Source of the DNA: Bosea sp. (in: a-proteobacteria)
GTDB taxonomy: Bacteria; Pseudomonadota; Alphaproteobacteria; Rhizobiales; Beijerinckiaceae
Reading direction: 5' to 3'
NCBI RefSeq assembly: GCF_023953965.1
Contig: NZ_JAMLIX010000002.1
Coordinates: 496,001 to 560,000, forward strand
DNA length: 64,000 nucleotides
Position numbers and translations under genes: made by a program. The notes under the pieces were generated by a model. That model was not told where the DNA came from and did no database searches. It saw nothing but the letters and a program-made list of their open reading frames with translations. The first letter of the stretch is position 1, and the number at the start of each line of letters is the position of its first letter. Positions 50,800 to 58,927 of this stretch are shown one piece after another.

Positions 50800-52044
50800 T
50801 CAGCGGGCCGGTTCCGCAAGGCCGCGCGGCAGGATGCGCCGCGGCGCGAAGCCGTTTGCGGCGAGCGTGTCCGCGATCGAGCGCGCATGCGCCGCCCCGC
50901 GCGTCTCGACCGTGACGTCGAGGGTGACCCCCTTGGCCGGCATGTCGAGGAAGAGCCGGCCATGGCTGACCTCGAGGATGTTGGCCCCTTCCGCGCCGAT
51001 GAGGCTCGCGACCTTGCCGAGCAGGCCCGGCCGGTCGGCGGTGCTCAGGCGGAAGGCGACGATGCGGTCCTCGCGCTCGAGCTCGCGCACCATGATGGTG
51101 GCGATGAGGCGCATGTCGATATTGCCGCCGGTGAGCACGAGCCCGACCCTGCGCCCGGCATAGCGCTCCGGCTCCTTGAGCATCGCCGCGAGGCCGGCCG
51201 CGCCCGCCCCCTCCGCAAGACTGTGTTGCAGGCTCGCATAAGCGTTGACGGCCCGCTCGATCAGGTCCTCGCCGACGAGCACCGTGTCGCTGACGAGGCT
51301 TGCGATCACCGGCAGCGTCAGCCGGCCGACGGTCTTGACCGCGATGCCCTCGGCGAGCGTCGGCCCGCCGATCGGGCGCTCCTGCCCGTGCACGGCGTTG
51401 AAGAAGGAGGGGTAGAGATCGGTCTCGACGCCGACGAGCTCGATCCCCGGCTTGATCGCCTTGGCCGCGACGGCGGTGCCGGCCATCAGCCCGCCGCCGC
51501 CGAGCGGGACGATCAGCACCTCGAGATCGGGCGCCTCAGTGAGCATCTCGCGCGCGAGCGTCCCTTGCCCGGCCATCACGGCGGCGTCGTCATAGGGGTG
51601 GACGAAGCTGAGCTTTTCGGCGCCGGCGAGCTCATGGGCCTTCTGCGCGGATTCCGAGAGCGTCTCGCCGTAGAGCACGACCCGCGCGCCATGCGCGCGG
51701 GTGTTCTCGACCTTCACCAGCGGCGTCGTCTGCGGCATCACGATCGTCGCAGGCGTGCCGAAGCGGCGGGCGTGGTAGGCGACCGCCTGGGCATGGTTGC
51801 CCGCCGACATGGCGATGACGCCATGCGCCCGCTCGGCCTCGCTCAGCATGATGAGCTTGTTGACCGCGCCGCGCTCCTTGAAGGAGGCGGTCGCCTGCAT
51901 GTTCTCGTGCTTCACCAGGACGCGCGCGCCGGTGAGCTCGGACAGGCGCGGCGCCGGCACCAGCGGCGTGCGCAGCACATGCCCGGCGATCCGCGAGGCG
52001 GCTGCGTCGATATCCTCGGGCGTGATCGCGAAGCGCTCGCTCAT
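50800..52044 (-). CDS. ilvA: Threonine ammonia-lyase with C-terminal ACT domain
   Basis: This PLP enzyme deaminates L-threonine (and serine) to 2-oxobutanoate, feeding isoleucine synthesis or threonine breakdown. The protein has 414 residues. The PLP lysine Lys56 lies in ATASFKERGAVNKL, and the phosphate loop is VPLGGGGLMAGTA. A single ACT domain sits at the C-terminus (RLSTADRPGLLGKVASLIG). One ACT domain and this length match the shorter ilvA/tdcB-like form rather than the long E. coli IlvA, so a biosynthetic or catabolic bias is not settled. It follows the LivH-type gene by 36 bases on the same strand. Confidence 0.93.
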   Translation of the reverse strand: MSERFAITPEDIDAAASRIAGHVLRTPLVPAPRLSELTGARVLVKHENMQATASFKERGAVNKLIMLSEAERAHGVIAMSAGNHAQAVAYHARRFGTPATIVMPQTTPLVKVENTRAHGARVVLYGETLSESAQKAHELAGAEKLSFVHPYDDAAVMAGQGTLAREMLTEAPDLEVLIVPLGGGGLMAGTAVAAKAIKPGIELVGVETDLYPSFFNAVHGQERPIGGPTLAEGIAVKTVGRLTLPVIASLVSDTVLVGEDLIERAVNAYASLQHSLAEGAGAAGLAAMLKEPERYAGRRVGLVLTGGNIDMRLIATIMVRELEREDRIVAFRLSTADRPGLLGKVASLIGAEGANILEVSHGRLFLDMPAKGVTLDVTVETRGAAHARSIADTLAANGFAPRRILPRGLAEPAR

Positions 52045-52080
52045 GGTCCTAAGTCCCGTTCAAAAGGCCTCGACTGGGCC

Positions 52081-53421
52081 TCACACCCGTCGCGGCGTCA
52101 ATTCGCCCTCGCCGAAAAAGCCGCCGGGGCGCCAGATCAGCACGATGGCAAGCAGCGCATAGACGGCAAGGTCGCGCTGGTCGATCGGCAGCGCCGCCGA
52201 CCAGAGCGCCTCGAAGACGGCGATGCTGAGCCCGCCCAGCGCCGCGCCCCCGACCGAGCCGATGCCGCCGAGGATCGCCGCGACGAGCGCCTTCAGCCCG
52301 AGCGAGAAGCCGCCGGCGAAGCCCATCCCGCCATAGACCACCGTCACGATGACGCCGGCCAGGCCGCAGGCGGCGCAGGCGATGACGACGGCGGCGTCGT
52401 GCACGGCGCGGGCATCGACGCCGAACAGCGCGGCGGTTCGCCGATCGTCGGCCACCGCCCGCCAGGCGCGGCCATAGGCGCTGAGCCGGATCAGCGCGAC
52501 GAGCCCGAGCGTGGCGCCGAGCCCGATCGCCGCCAGTCCCAGCGCGAGCGGGTTCAGCGTGACGATGAAGTCGCCGGCATGCGCCAGCGCGACCGGGGTG
52601 TTGAACACCGGCGGCAGCCAGCGCAACTCGGGCCCCTGCGCAAGCCTGAGATATTCGGACAGCGCGATGGAAAGCCCGATGGTGGCGATCAGCACCTGCT
52701 GGCCGCTGGCGCGTTCGAGCGGGCGCAGCACGAAGCGGCCCATGGCGAAGCCGTGCAGCGCGCAGACGGCGATGGCGACGACAAAGGCGACGACGATCCC
52801 GGAAAACGGCGTCGAGACCGAAAGCGAGACGAGAAGAGCAACCCCGACGACGGAGGAAAGCGCCCCCAGCGCGGCGAACTCGCCGAAGCTCAGGATGATC
52901 CGCCCGGTCAGGCCATAGACCAGCGCATAGGCCGCCGCGAGCATGGCGTAGATCGCCGCCGAGGGCAGGCCGCTCAGGCTCTGCTGCAAGCCGTAGGCGA
53001 GCCAGGCGGGAATCGCCGGCAGCGTCTCCGGCGCGGGCGCGGCCGGGTCCGGCGGCGGCTCCACCCGGTCCTCCAGATAGAAGCGCCGCAGCAGATAGAA
53101 GCTCGCATCGGCCATCGGCCGTCCGTCGGAGGCGATGCCGATCAGGGCGCCCCGGCTTTGCCCGCCGCCTTCGCCGGCGAAGAGGCAGTCGATGCTGCGG
53201 TGCCGCGAGAGCCCGTCGCCGAGCTGGACCCGGTAATACAGCCTGAGCGCGCGCGGCGCGGGGCCCCGGGCGGTTCCTTCGATCGCGATGCGGGCGCCCG
53301 GCGGGTTGAGCGGCGGAATCGCCTGCCGGCACAGCCGCGTCTGGTCGGTGTCGAAATCGCCGCCGCAGCCCGCAAGCGCGAGCGTGACGGCAGCCAGAAG
53401 CGGCAGGAGGAGGGCGCGCAT
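52081..53421 (-). CDS. LivH-type branched-chain amino-acid ABC permease with lipoprotein-like N-terminal domain
   Basis: This 446-residue protein joins two parts. Residues 1-19 look like a lipoprotein signal (LALAGC, lipobox Cys19). A soluble region (20-135) with Cys31 and Cys79 then ends in a proline-rich linker (EPPPDPAAPAPETLP). From about 138 a LivH permease follows (SLSGLPSAAIYAMLAAAYALVYGLTG, GEFAALGALSS, QVLIATIGLSIALSEYLRL and GLAGVIVTVVYGGMGF with AILGGIGSVGGAALGG). No LivM, ATPase or binding-protein gene is adjacent, so partners must be elsewhere. The first ATG is the only sensible start, and the next Met is at 103. It follows hemB by 45 bases. Confidence 0.85.
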   Translation of the reverse strand: MRALLLPLLAAVTLALAGCGGDFDTDQTRLCRQAIPPLNPPGARIAIEGTARGPAPRALRLYYRVQLGDGLSRHRSIDCLFAGEGGGQSRGALIGIASDGRPMADASFYLLRRFYLEDRVEPPPDPAAPAPETLPAIPAWLAYGLQQSLSGLPSAAIYAMLAAAYALVYGLTGRIILSFGEFAALGALSSVVGVALLVSLSVSTPFSGIVVAFVVAIAVCALHGFAMGRFVLRPLERASGQQVLIATIGLSIALSEYLRLAQGPELRWLPPVFNTPVALAHAGDFIVTLNPLALGLAAIGLGATLGLVALIRLSAYGRAWRAVADDRRTAALFGVDARAVHDAAVVIACAACGLAGVIVTVVYGGMGFAGGFSLGLKALVAAILGGIGSVGGAALGGLSIAVFEALWSAALPIDQRDLAVYALLAIVLIWRPGGFFGEGELTPRRV

Positions 53422-53466
53422 GCCCGGCGACGGTAGCGCCGGGACGAGGCTAAGGGAACCGCGCCG

Positions 53467-54516
53467 TCAGCAGGCGGCCTTCAGCATCTTCGCCGCGCGC
53501 GGGGCGAAATAGGTCAGCACGCCGTCGGCGCCGGCGCGCTTGAAGGCGGTGAGGCTCTCCAGCATCGCCTTCTCGCCGTCGAGCCAGCCATTTTGCGCCG
53601 CCGCCGTCAGCATCGCGTATTCGCCCGAGACCTGGTAGGCGAAGGTCGGGACCCGGAAATGGTCCTTCACCCGCGCCACCACGTCGAGATAGGGCAGGCC
53701 GGGCTTGATCATCACCATGTCGGCGCCCTCCTCAAGGTCGAGCGCGACCTCGGCGATCGCCTCGTCGGAGTTGGCCGGGTCCATCTGGTAGGTGCGCTTG
53801 TCGCCGATAAGCGTCGCATTGGTGCCGATCGCGTCGCGGAACGGACCATAGAAGGCCGAGGCGTATTTCGCCGCATAGGCCATGATCTGCACCTCCTCGT
53901 GGCCCTCGCCGTCCAGCGCCGCCCGGATCGCGCCGACGCGCCCGTCCATCATGTCGGAGGGGGCGATCACGTCGGCGCCGGCCTCCGCCAGCGCCAGCGC
54001 CTGCCGGACGAGGATCGCGACCGAGGCGTCGTTGAGGATGCGCTCGCCGTCCATCACGCCGTCATGGCCGTGCGAGGTATAGGGGTCGAGCGCCGCGTCG
54101 CAGATGATGCCGATCTCAGGGATCTCGCGCTTGATCGCGCGAACCGCGCGGCACATCAGGTTGCCGGCGTTGACCGCCTCCGACCCGGTCGGATCGCGCA
54201 AGCCCTTGTCGACGAAGGGGAAGGGCGCGATCGCCGGGATGCCCAGCGCCGCGGCCTCCGCCGCCTGGCGCACGGCCTCGTCGATGTTCAGCCGGTCGAC
54301 GCCGGGCATCCACGCGACCGGCGTGCGGGCTTCGGCGGAATCCGTCAGGAAGATCGGCCAGATCAGGTCGTCGGTGGAAAGCCTCGTCTCGCGCACCAGC
54401 CGGCGCGACCATTCCGCCTTGCGGTTGCGCCGCATCCGCCGCGTCAGGTTAAGCGAAGGCGCCTCGTCCTGGCGCGACTGCGCGGCGGGGAAAGGCCGCA
54501 CGACCCGGTATTCCAT
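53467..54516 (-). CDS. hemB: Porphobilinogen synthase (delta-aminolevulinic acid dehydratase)
   Basis: HemB condenses two 5-aminolevulinate molecules to porphobilinogen for haem and related tetrapyrroles. The protein has 349 residues. The Schiff-base lysines lie in IMAYAAKYASAFYGPFRDA and MVMIKPGLPYLD. The metal region reads IICDAALDPYTSHGHDG, the Asp-type version, not the Cys-rich zinc type, so magnesium/potassium use is expected. The ATG at 54516 (MEYRVVRPFPAAQ) has AGGCGATCGCC upstream. The longer frame adds 39 unlikely residues. It is divergent from the hydrolase gene. Confidence 0.96.
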   Translation of the reverse strand: MEYRVVRPFPAAQSRQDEAPSLNLTRRMRRNRKAEWSRRLVRETRLSTDDLIWPIFLTDSAEARTPVAWMPGVDRLNIDEAVRQAAEAAALGIPAIAPFPFVDKGLRDPTGSEAVNAGNLMCRAVRAIKREIPEIGIICDAALDPYTSHGHDGVMDGERILNDASVAILVRQALALAEAGADVIAPSDMMDGRVGAIRAALDGEGHEEVQIMAYAAKYASAFYGPFRDAIGTNATLIGDKRTYQMDPANSDEAIAEVALDLEEGADMVMIKPGLPYLDVVARVKDHFRVPTFAYQVSGEYAMLTAAAQNGWLDGEKAMLESLTAFKRAGADGVLTYFAPRAAKMLKAAC

Positions 54517-54701
54517 GGCGATCGCCTCACGCTTCTGAACGACACTGGGTCCGGCATTCGTCATGCGGGCGAAGGCGGCCGGGGTTTTCCATAGCACATC
54601 GGAACGATTCCAAAACAGGGCGCATGGTCGCAAGAGCCTCGCGTTGACAAGCCTCGCCCCGCCTTCCAGAACCGCAAGCCCGTCGGAGGCCGAAAGCGAG
54701 C

Positions 54702-55757
54702 ATGACCCAGCAGCGCGAGATCACCTGCGAGATTCGCGGCGCGGCCGGCCTCGTCATCCTCGACCGGCCGAGTGCGCTGAATGCGCTGAGCCTCGGCATG
54801 GTCCGCGCGCTCGCCAGCGCGCTGGACGCCTGGGAGGACTACCCGCAGGTCACGCGCGTCGTCGTGGTCAGCACCAGCGGGAAGGCGTTTTGCGCCGGCG
54901 GCGACATCCGCTGGCTGCACGATCGCGGCAAGGCCGGGCGCCATGACGAGATGCTCGCCTTCTGGGCCGAGGAATACGCCCTCAACCATCGCATCAAGAC
55001 CTACCCCAAGCCCTATGTCGCGCTGATCGACGGCATCGTCATGGGCGGCGGCGTCGGCATCTCGCTGCATGGCAGCCACCGCATCGCCGGCGACCGCTAC
55101 CTCTTCGCCATGCCGGAGGTCGGCATCGGCTTCTTCCCCGATGTCGGCGCGACCTGGGCGCTGCCGCGCCTCGATGGCGGCTTCGGGGGCTTCCTCGCCC
55201 TGACCGGCGAGCGGATCGGCGCGGCCGATGCGCTTTCGGCCGGGCTTGCGACCCATGCCGTGCCGAGCGAGCGCATGGCCGAGCTCACCGACGCGCTGAC
55301 CCGGCCGGGCGCGATCGACGACATCCTCGCCGGCTTCACCTTGCAGCGCGGGCCGGGCCCCCTGCATGGCGAGCAGGCGATGATGGCCGACGTCTTCGGC
55401 GCCGCGACCCTGCCGGAGGTGATCGAGCGCCTGCGCCGGGCGGAAGGCAAGGGCAGCGCCTTCGCCGGCAAGCTCACGCAGACGATCGCGGTCAAGTCGC
55501 CGACCAGCGTCGCCATCGCCTTCGCGCAGATGCGGCTGGGCGGCGGCCTCGATTTCGCCGAGGCGATGCGCACCGAATACCGCATCGTCTCGCGCATCGC
55601 CCGCGGCCATGATTTCTACGAGGGTGTGCGCGCCGTGGTGATCGACAAGGACCAGGCGCCGCGCTGGCGGCCGGCGACGCTGGAGGAGGTCGATCAGGCC
55701 GATATCGATGCCTATTTCGCGCCGCTCGGCGCCGATGAACTGAAGCTGGAGGGCTGA
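54702..55757 (+). CDS. 3-hydroxyisobutyryl-CoA hydrolase
   Basis: This crotonase-fold thioesterase releases 3-hydroxyisobutyrate in valine breakdown. The protein has 351 residues. Oxyanion-hole segments are GKAFCAGGDIRWLHDRG and DGIVMGGGVGISLHGSHRIAG. MPEVGIGFFPDVGATWALPRL carries the Glu/Asp pair. The C-terminal half (AEAMRTEYRIVSRIARGHDFYEGVRAVVIDKDQ, then PRWRP) is the hydrolase-specific extension that separates it from plain enoyl-CoA hydratases. A TTGACA box at 54644-54649 lies upstream, but I could not see a convincing -10. A small membrane-protein gene follows at once (3-base gap). Confidence 0.92.
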   Translation: MTQQREITCEIRGAAGLVILDRPSALNALSLGMVRALASALDAWEDYPQVTRVVVVSTSGKAFCAGGDIRWLHDRGKAGRHDEMLAFWAEEYALNHRIKTYPKPYVALIDGIVMGGGVGISLHGSHRIAGDRYLFAMPEVGIGFFPDVGATWALPRLDGGFGGFLALTGERIGAADALSAGLATHAVPSERMAELTDALTRPGAIDDILAGFTLQRGPGPLHGEQAMMADVFGAATLPEVIERLRRAEGKGSAFAGKLTQTIAVKSPTSVAIAFAQMRLGGGLDFAEAMRTEYRIVSRIARGHDFYEGVRAVVIDKDQAPRWRPATLEEVDQADIDAYFAPLGADELKLEG

Positions 55758-55760
55758 AGC

Positions 55761-56201
55761 TTGGGTCTGGGCGGAGACGGCGAGGCCCTGCGCGGCGCCC
55801 GCACGGGCGAAGGCGGGGGCGGGCAGGCCAACCGGTGGCGGCTCGTGCTCGTCTGGTTCCTGCGCCTGCTCTCGGCCTTCTGGCTCGCCAAGGGGCTGAC
55901 GGCCTGGGCGGTGATCTTCGGCCTGCCGGGCAACCCGCAGCCGCCCTTCGAGAACCGCCTGCTGAGCTATCAGGCGATCATCGTCTATTTCGCGGTGATC
56001 GACCTCGTCGCCGCCGTCGGCCTCTGGCTGACCTCGACCTGGGGCGGCGTGCTCTGGCTTCTGGCGGCGATCAGCCAGATGCTGCTCGGCTTCCTCTTCC
56101 CGCGCTTCGTGCCGATGACGGCCTGGCTCGTCGGCCTCTATATCGCGCTGATCGCCGTCTACTTCCTGGCGACCTGGGCGGCCGAGAACGAGGCGCAGTA
56201 G
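55761..56201 (+). CDS. Small four-helix membrane protein (DUF6163-like)
   Basis: This 146-residue protein has a Gly-rich cytoplasmic head (1-24) and four hydrophobic helices (about 27-50, 67-86, 90-108 and 112-135). PPFENRLLSYQAIIVYFAVID is the most conserved-looking segment. It resembles the alphaproteobacterial DUF6163 family, whose function is not known. I take the TTG at 55761, three bases after the preceding stop; no ATG occurs before the first helix. It is probably translated together with the hydrolase. Confidence 0.72.
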   Translation: MGLGGDGEALRGARTGEGGGGQANRWRLVLVWFLRLLSAFWLAKGLTAWAVIFGLPGNPQPPFENRLLSYQAIIVYFAVIDLVAAVGLWLTSTWGGVLWLLAAISQMLLGFLFPRFVPMTAWLVGLYIALIAVYFLATWAAENEAQ

Positions 56202-56217
56202 CGCCCGCCGCCATCCT

Positions 56218-56248
56218 CGTCATTGCTTCGCTTACGCTCGCAATGACG
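56218..56248. repeat. Dispersed GTCATTGC palindromic element
   Basis: Perfect 9-base arms (cgtcattgc at 56218-56226 and its complement at 56240-56248) flank a 13-base middle with TTCGCTTACGCTC. This form (cattgc...gcaatgacg) is a familiar dispersed element of related genomes, from general knowledge. It lies between the DUF6163-like gene and ldtR. Confidence 0.7.
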
Positions 56249-56422
56249 GGTCGTGCGGCGCCCCCCGGGCCGCTCGATTGCTCCGGGTCATGGTAAGAAA
56301 CGCTTTAGCTTAAGCTTTTCTGGCTTCATCTTGCATTCACCCAAAGGGGTAAATCCCTGATTCATCCTGATATTTAAACTCGTTTTCATTCGGGCTGGCC
56401 TATGGTGTTTTTCAGAAGCGGA

Positions 56423-56440
56423 CCGGAAGACAAATTCCGG
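56423..56440. promoter_or_regulatory. Inverted repeat before ldtR, candidate operator
   Basis: Perfect 6-base arms ccggaa (56423-56428) and ttccgg (56435-56440) flank a 6-base spacer. It ends 26 bases before the ldtR start and is extended by partial flanking symmetry. Position suggests an autoregulatory or leader site. Regulator binding has not been shown here. Confidence 0.45.
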
Positions 56441-56466
56441 CCGATAGACAACAGGTGGGGTATACC

Positions 56467-56979
56467 ATGAAAGCCAGTGTCAAGACTTCGGATGTTGCGA
56501 AGACGAGCGAGGGCGAACTCAATGTGAAGCCTCTTTACCTTGAGTCGCTCACGCTGGTCGAGCGGCTGCATCGGCGCCTGCTCGACGTGATCAAGGACGA
56601 GTTCGAGCGCCGCGGCCGCGACGACGTCAACAGCGTCCAGGCGCTGCTGCTCTACAACATCGGCGACTCGGAATTGTCCGCCAGCGAGCTTCGGACGCGC
56701 GGCTACTATCTCGGCTCGAACGTGTCCTACAACGTCAAGAAGCTGGTCGAGCTCGGCTATCTCCATCATGCCCGCTCGCGCATCGACCGCCGCTCGGTCC
56801 GCATCAGCCTGACCGAGAAGGGCGCGACCGTGCACGATATCGTGAAGGGCGTCTACGACAAGCATGTCCGCACGGTCGAGCAGATCGGCGGCATTGCGCC
56901 TGACGATTTCGAGCGGATGAACAACGCCCTGCTCCGCCTGGAGCGCTTCTGGACCGACCAGATCCGCTACAAGCTCTGA
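56467..56979 (+). CDS. ldtR: LdtR, MarR-family regulator of an L,D-transpeptidase
   Basis: This 170-residue winged-helix protein is recognisable as LdtR by VKPLYLESLTLVERLHRRLLDVIKDEFERRG, then VQALLLYNIGDSELSASELRTRGYYLGSNVSYNVKKLVELGY and HHARSRIDRRSVRISLTEKG. In Sinorhizobium and Liberibacter, LdtR controls an adjacent L,D-transpeptidase and osmotic tolerance. The ATG at 56467 is preceded by GGTGGGG; a GTG four codons upstream is less likely. Its own promoter region (about 56290-56460) is conspicuously AT-richer than average. The transpeptidase gene begins 242 bases downstream. Confidence 0.9.
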   Translation: MKASVKTSDVAKTSEGELNVKPLYLESLTLVERLHRRLLDVIKDEFERRGRDDVNSVQALLLYNIGDSELSASELRTRGYYLGSNVSYNVKKLVELGYLHHARSRIDRRSVRISLTEKGATVHDIVKGVYDKHVRTVEQIGGIAPDDFERMNNALLRLERFWTDQIRYKL

Positions 56980-57037
56980 AGAACGCTGCCGCCGCCCGGC
57001 CGGGACCGATGACCCGGCCGGCCCGGGCGACTGTGAC

Positions 57038-57060
57038 TTTGCCGCCATGCATGCGGCAAA
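57038..57060. promoter_or_regulatory. Inverted repeat between ldtR and the L,D-transpeptidase
   Basis: Perfect 8-base arms tttgccgc (57038-57045) and gcggcaaa (57053-57060) enclose CATGCAT, itself partly palindromic. It may be a binding site controlling the transpeptidase or the end of the ldtR transcript; no T tract follows. LdtR binding is an inference from position. Confidence 0.5.
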
Positions 57061-57221
57061 ATGGGGCCATGCCCTAAATTCGCCGCTCTCATCACACCTC
57101 TTTAACCGTGCTAGGACACCGTCGGCGGCCTGACAGGTCGTCCGGCGCCATGAGCGTCGCCCCTTGCGGCGGCGTTTTCATGTGGTCCCGGCGCCGGCGT
57201 GCAGTGTTGAAGAGGAATGAG

Positions 57222-58466
57222 ATGTCGCAAGTGAGCCTGACCCGCCGCGAAACCGTGCTCGCCCTGCTGTCGGGCGCCGCCACGGCCCCCGCCGCACCGG
57301 CGCTTGCCCAGCAGGCCGAATGGCGCCAGAGCTACGATGCCGGCGCGCGCAACGCCGTGGTGCGCTCCTCGACGCCGATGCTGTCTTCGGAAGCGCTCCA
57401 GGCGACCGAGCAGGCGATCGCGGCCTATCGCGATCTCGCCGCCCGCGGCGGCTGGCCGCAGGTGCAGCTGCCCGACCGCATGGGTGTCGGCGCCAAGGGG
57501 CCGGGCGTGGTGGCGCTGCGCCGCCGCCTGATCGTCACCGGCGATCTCGATGCCGCGGCCGGCGACAGCGCCGTCTACGATTCCTATGTCGAGGCCGCGG
57601 TGCGCCGCTTCCAGTCGCGCGTCGGCCTGTCGACCACCGGTGCGATCAACCGCGCCACAACCGCCGCCCTCAACGTGCCGATCGACCGCCGCATCCGCCA
57701 GCTCGAGACCAATGTCGTCCGGCTGCGGAGCTGGTCGGGCAATCTGGGCGGGCGTTATGTCGTCGCCAACATCCCCGCCGCGATGGTCGAGACCGTCGAG
57801 AACGGCCATGTCGCGACGCGCCACGCCGCCGGCGTCGGCAAAATCGACCGGCAGTCGCCGCTGCTGCAGACCAAGATTCCCGAGATCAACTTCAACCCGA
57901 CCTGGACGGTTCCGGCCTCGATCATCCGCAAGGATCTGATCCCGACCATGCGCAAGCAGCCGAACTACCTGACCGAGAACAAGATCCGCATCATCGCGCC
58001 GAGCGGCGCCGAGATCGCGCCTGCGAGCGTCAACTGGAATTCCGACGAGGCGACGCGCTACACCTTCCGGCAGGATCCGGGCGGCGAGTTCAACTCGCTC
58101 GGCTTCGTGCGCATCAACATCCCCAGCCCCCACGGCGTCTACATGCACGACACGCCCTCGAAGGGCATCTTCGGCGACGATTACCGCTTCGTCTCCTCGG
58201 GCTGCATGCGCGTCCAGAACGTGCGCGACTATGTCGCCTGGCTCCTGAAGAACACCCCCGGCTGGGACCGCGCCAAGATCGACGAGACCATCCAGTCCGG
58301 CCAGCGCGTCAACGCCCGCATCGCCGATCCGGTGCCGTGCTACTGGGTCTACGTCACCGCCTGGGCGACGCCCGACGGCGGCGTGCAGTTCCGCGACGAC
58401 ATCTACAACAAGGATGGGCTGGGCCCGGCGCCGGTCGCGGCCTTGCAGGGCGATCAGGACATCTGA
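57222..58466 (+). CDS. L,D-transpeptidase (YkuD domain) with peptidoglycan-binding domain
   Basis: The enzyme forms 3-3 peptidoglycan cross-links or attaches proteins to the wall. The protein has 414 residues. The N-terminus SLTRRETVLALLSGAATAPA with paired Arg and cut near ALAQ resembles a Tat signal. A peptidoglycan-binding fold spans about 85-155 (GAKGPGVVALRRRLIVTGDL, RRFQSRVGLSTTGAINRAT). The YkuD domain has GVYMHDTPSK and the catalytic Cys in VSSGCMRVQNV. An extended insertion precedes it, as in the large YcbB/LdtD-type enzymes. ATG codons upstream (57108, 57180) are alternatives but lack good sites. A strong terminator follows. Confidence 0.92.
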   Translation: MSQVSLTRRETVLALLSGAATAPAAPALAQQAEWRQSYDAGARNAVVRSSTPMLSSEALQATEQAIAAYRDLAARGGWPQVQLPDRMGVGAKGPGVVALRRRLIVTGDLDAAAGDSAVYDSYVEAAVRRFQSRVGLSTTGAINRATTAALNVPIDRRIRQLETNVVRLRSWSGNLGGRYVVANIPAAMVETVENGHVATRHAAGVGKIDRQSPLLQTKIPEINFNPTWTVPASIIRKDLIPTMRKQPNYLTENKIRIIAPSGAEIAPASVNWNSDEATRYTFRQDPGGEFNSLGFVRINIPSPHGVYMHDTPSKGIFGDDYRFVSSGCMRVQNVRDYVAWLLKNTPGWDRAKIDETIQSGQRVNARIADPVPCYWVYVTAWATPDGGVQFRDDIYNKDGLGPAPVAALQGDQDI

Positions 58467-58495
58467 GGCTCTGGCCTTCCGCGGCTTCTCCATCG

Positions 58496-58522
58496 AACCC
58501 GCCGGTCTTCCGGCGGGTTTTT
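58496..58522 (+). terminator. Terminator after the L,D-transpeptidase
   Basis: A 10-bp stem (58496-58505 with 58510-58519) closes a TCTT loop and ends in a five-T run interrupted by C and three more T. It starts 29 bases after the stop codon and also separates the gene from the oppositely oriented secreted-protein gene. Confidence 0.9.
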
Positions 58523-58543
58523 CTTTGCGAGCGGTCGTAAGCT

Positions 58544-58927
58544 TTATTGCACCATGATCGTGACGCACCCGGCGAGCACCTCGCCCGGCGCCTTGGGCGT
58601 GGTGTTGCTGGTGCAGAAGCTGTCGCTGCCCTTGAAGCCCTTGTTGGGCGTATAGACGATGCCGCCGCTCGAAACCGCGAGCTTGCCCGAGCTGGGCGCC
58701 CTGGTGATGCTGACCTGGTTCGCCACGATCCGCGTCCCCGCCCTGTCGTTGACGATGCCCGGATGGCTGATGCGGCAGGATTTGTCCGCCGTGGTCATCT
58801 GGAACTGGCCGGCGCCCCTGCCGGTGCCCCATCCCCTGCCATTGGTCCCGGTGCAGGCGGCTTGCGCGTCCGAGAGCGTCAACCAGCCGGCGGCGGCAAG
58901 GGTGATCATAGCGATGAGAATGCGCAT
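58544..58927 (-). CDS. Small exported protein with an Ig-like (bacterial Ig / cadherin-like) domain
   Basis: This 127-residue protein has a signal peptide (MRILIAMITLAAAGWLTLSD, cut near AQA). A Gly-rich segment (NGRGWGTGRGAGQFQ) and a compact beta domain follow: SCRISHPGIVNDRAGTRIVA, SGKLAVSSGGIVYTPNKGFKGSDSF. The last segment is the familiar IxYTPNxGFxGxDSF signature of bacterial Ig-like domains. Two Cys pairs may form disulfides. No partner is nearby. It converges with the transpeptidase gene across a terminator; the role is unknown. Confidence 0.78.
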   Translation of the reverse strand: MRILIAMITLAAAGWLTLSDAQAACTGTNGRGWGTGRGAGQFQMTTADKSCRISHPGIVNDRAGTRIVANQVSITRAPSSGKLAVSSGGIVYTPNKGFKGSDSFCTSNTTPKAPGEVLAGCVTIMVQ

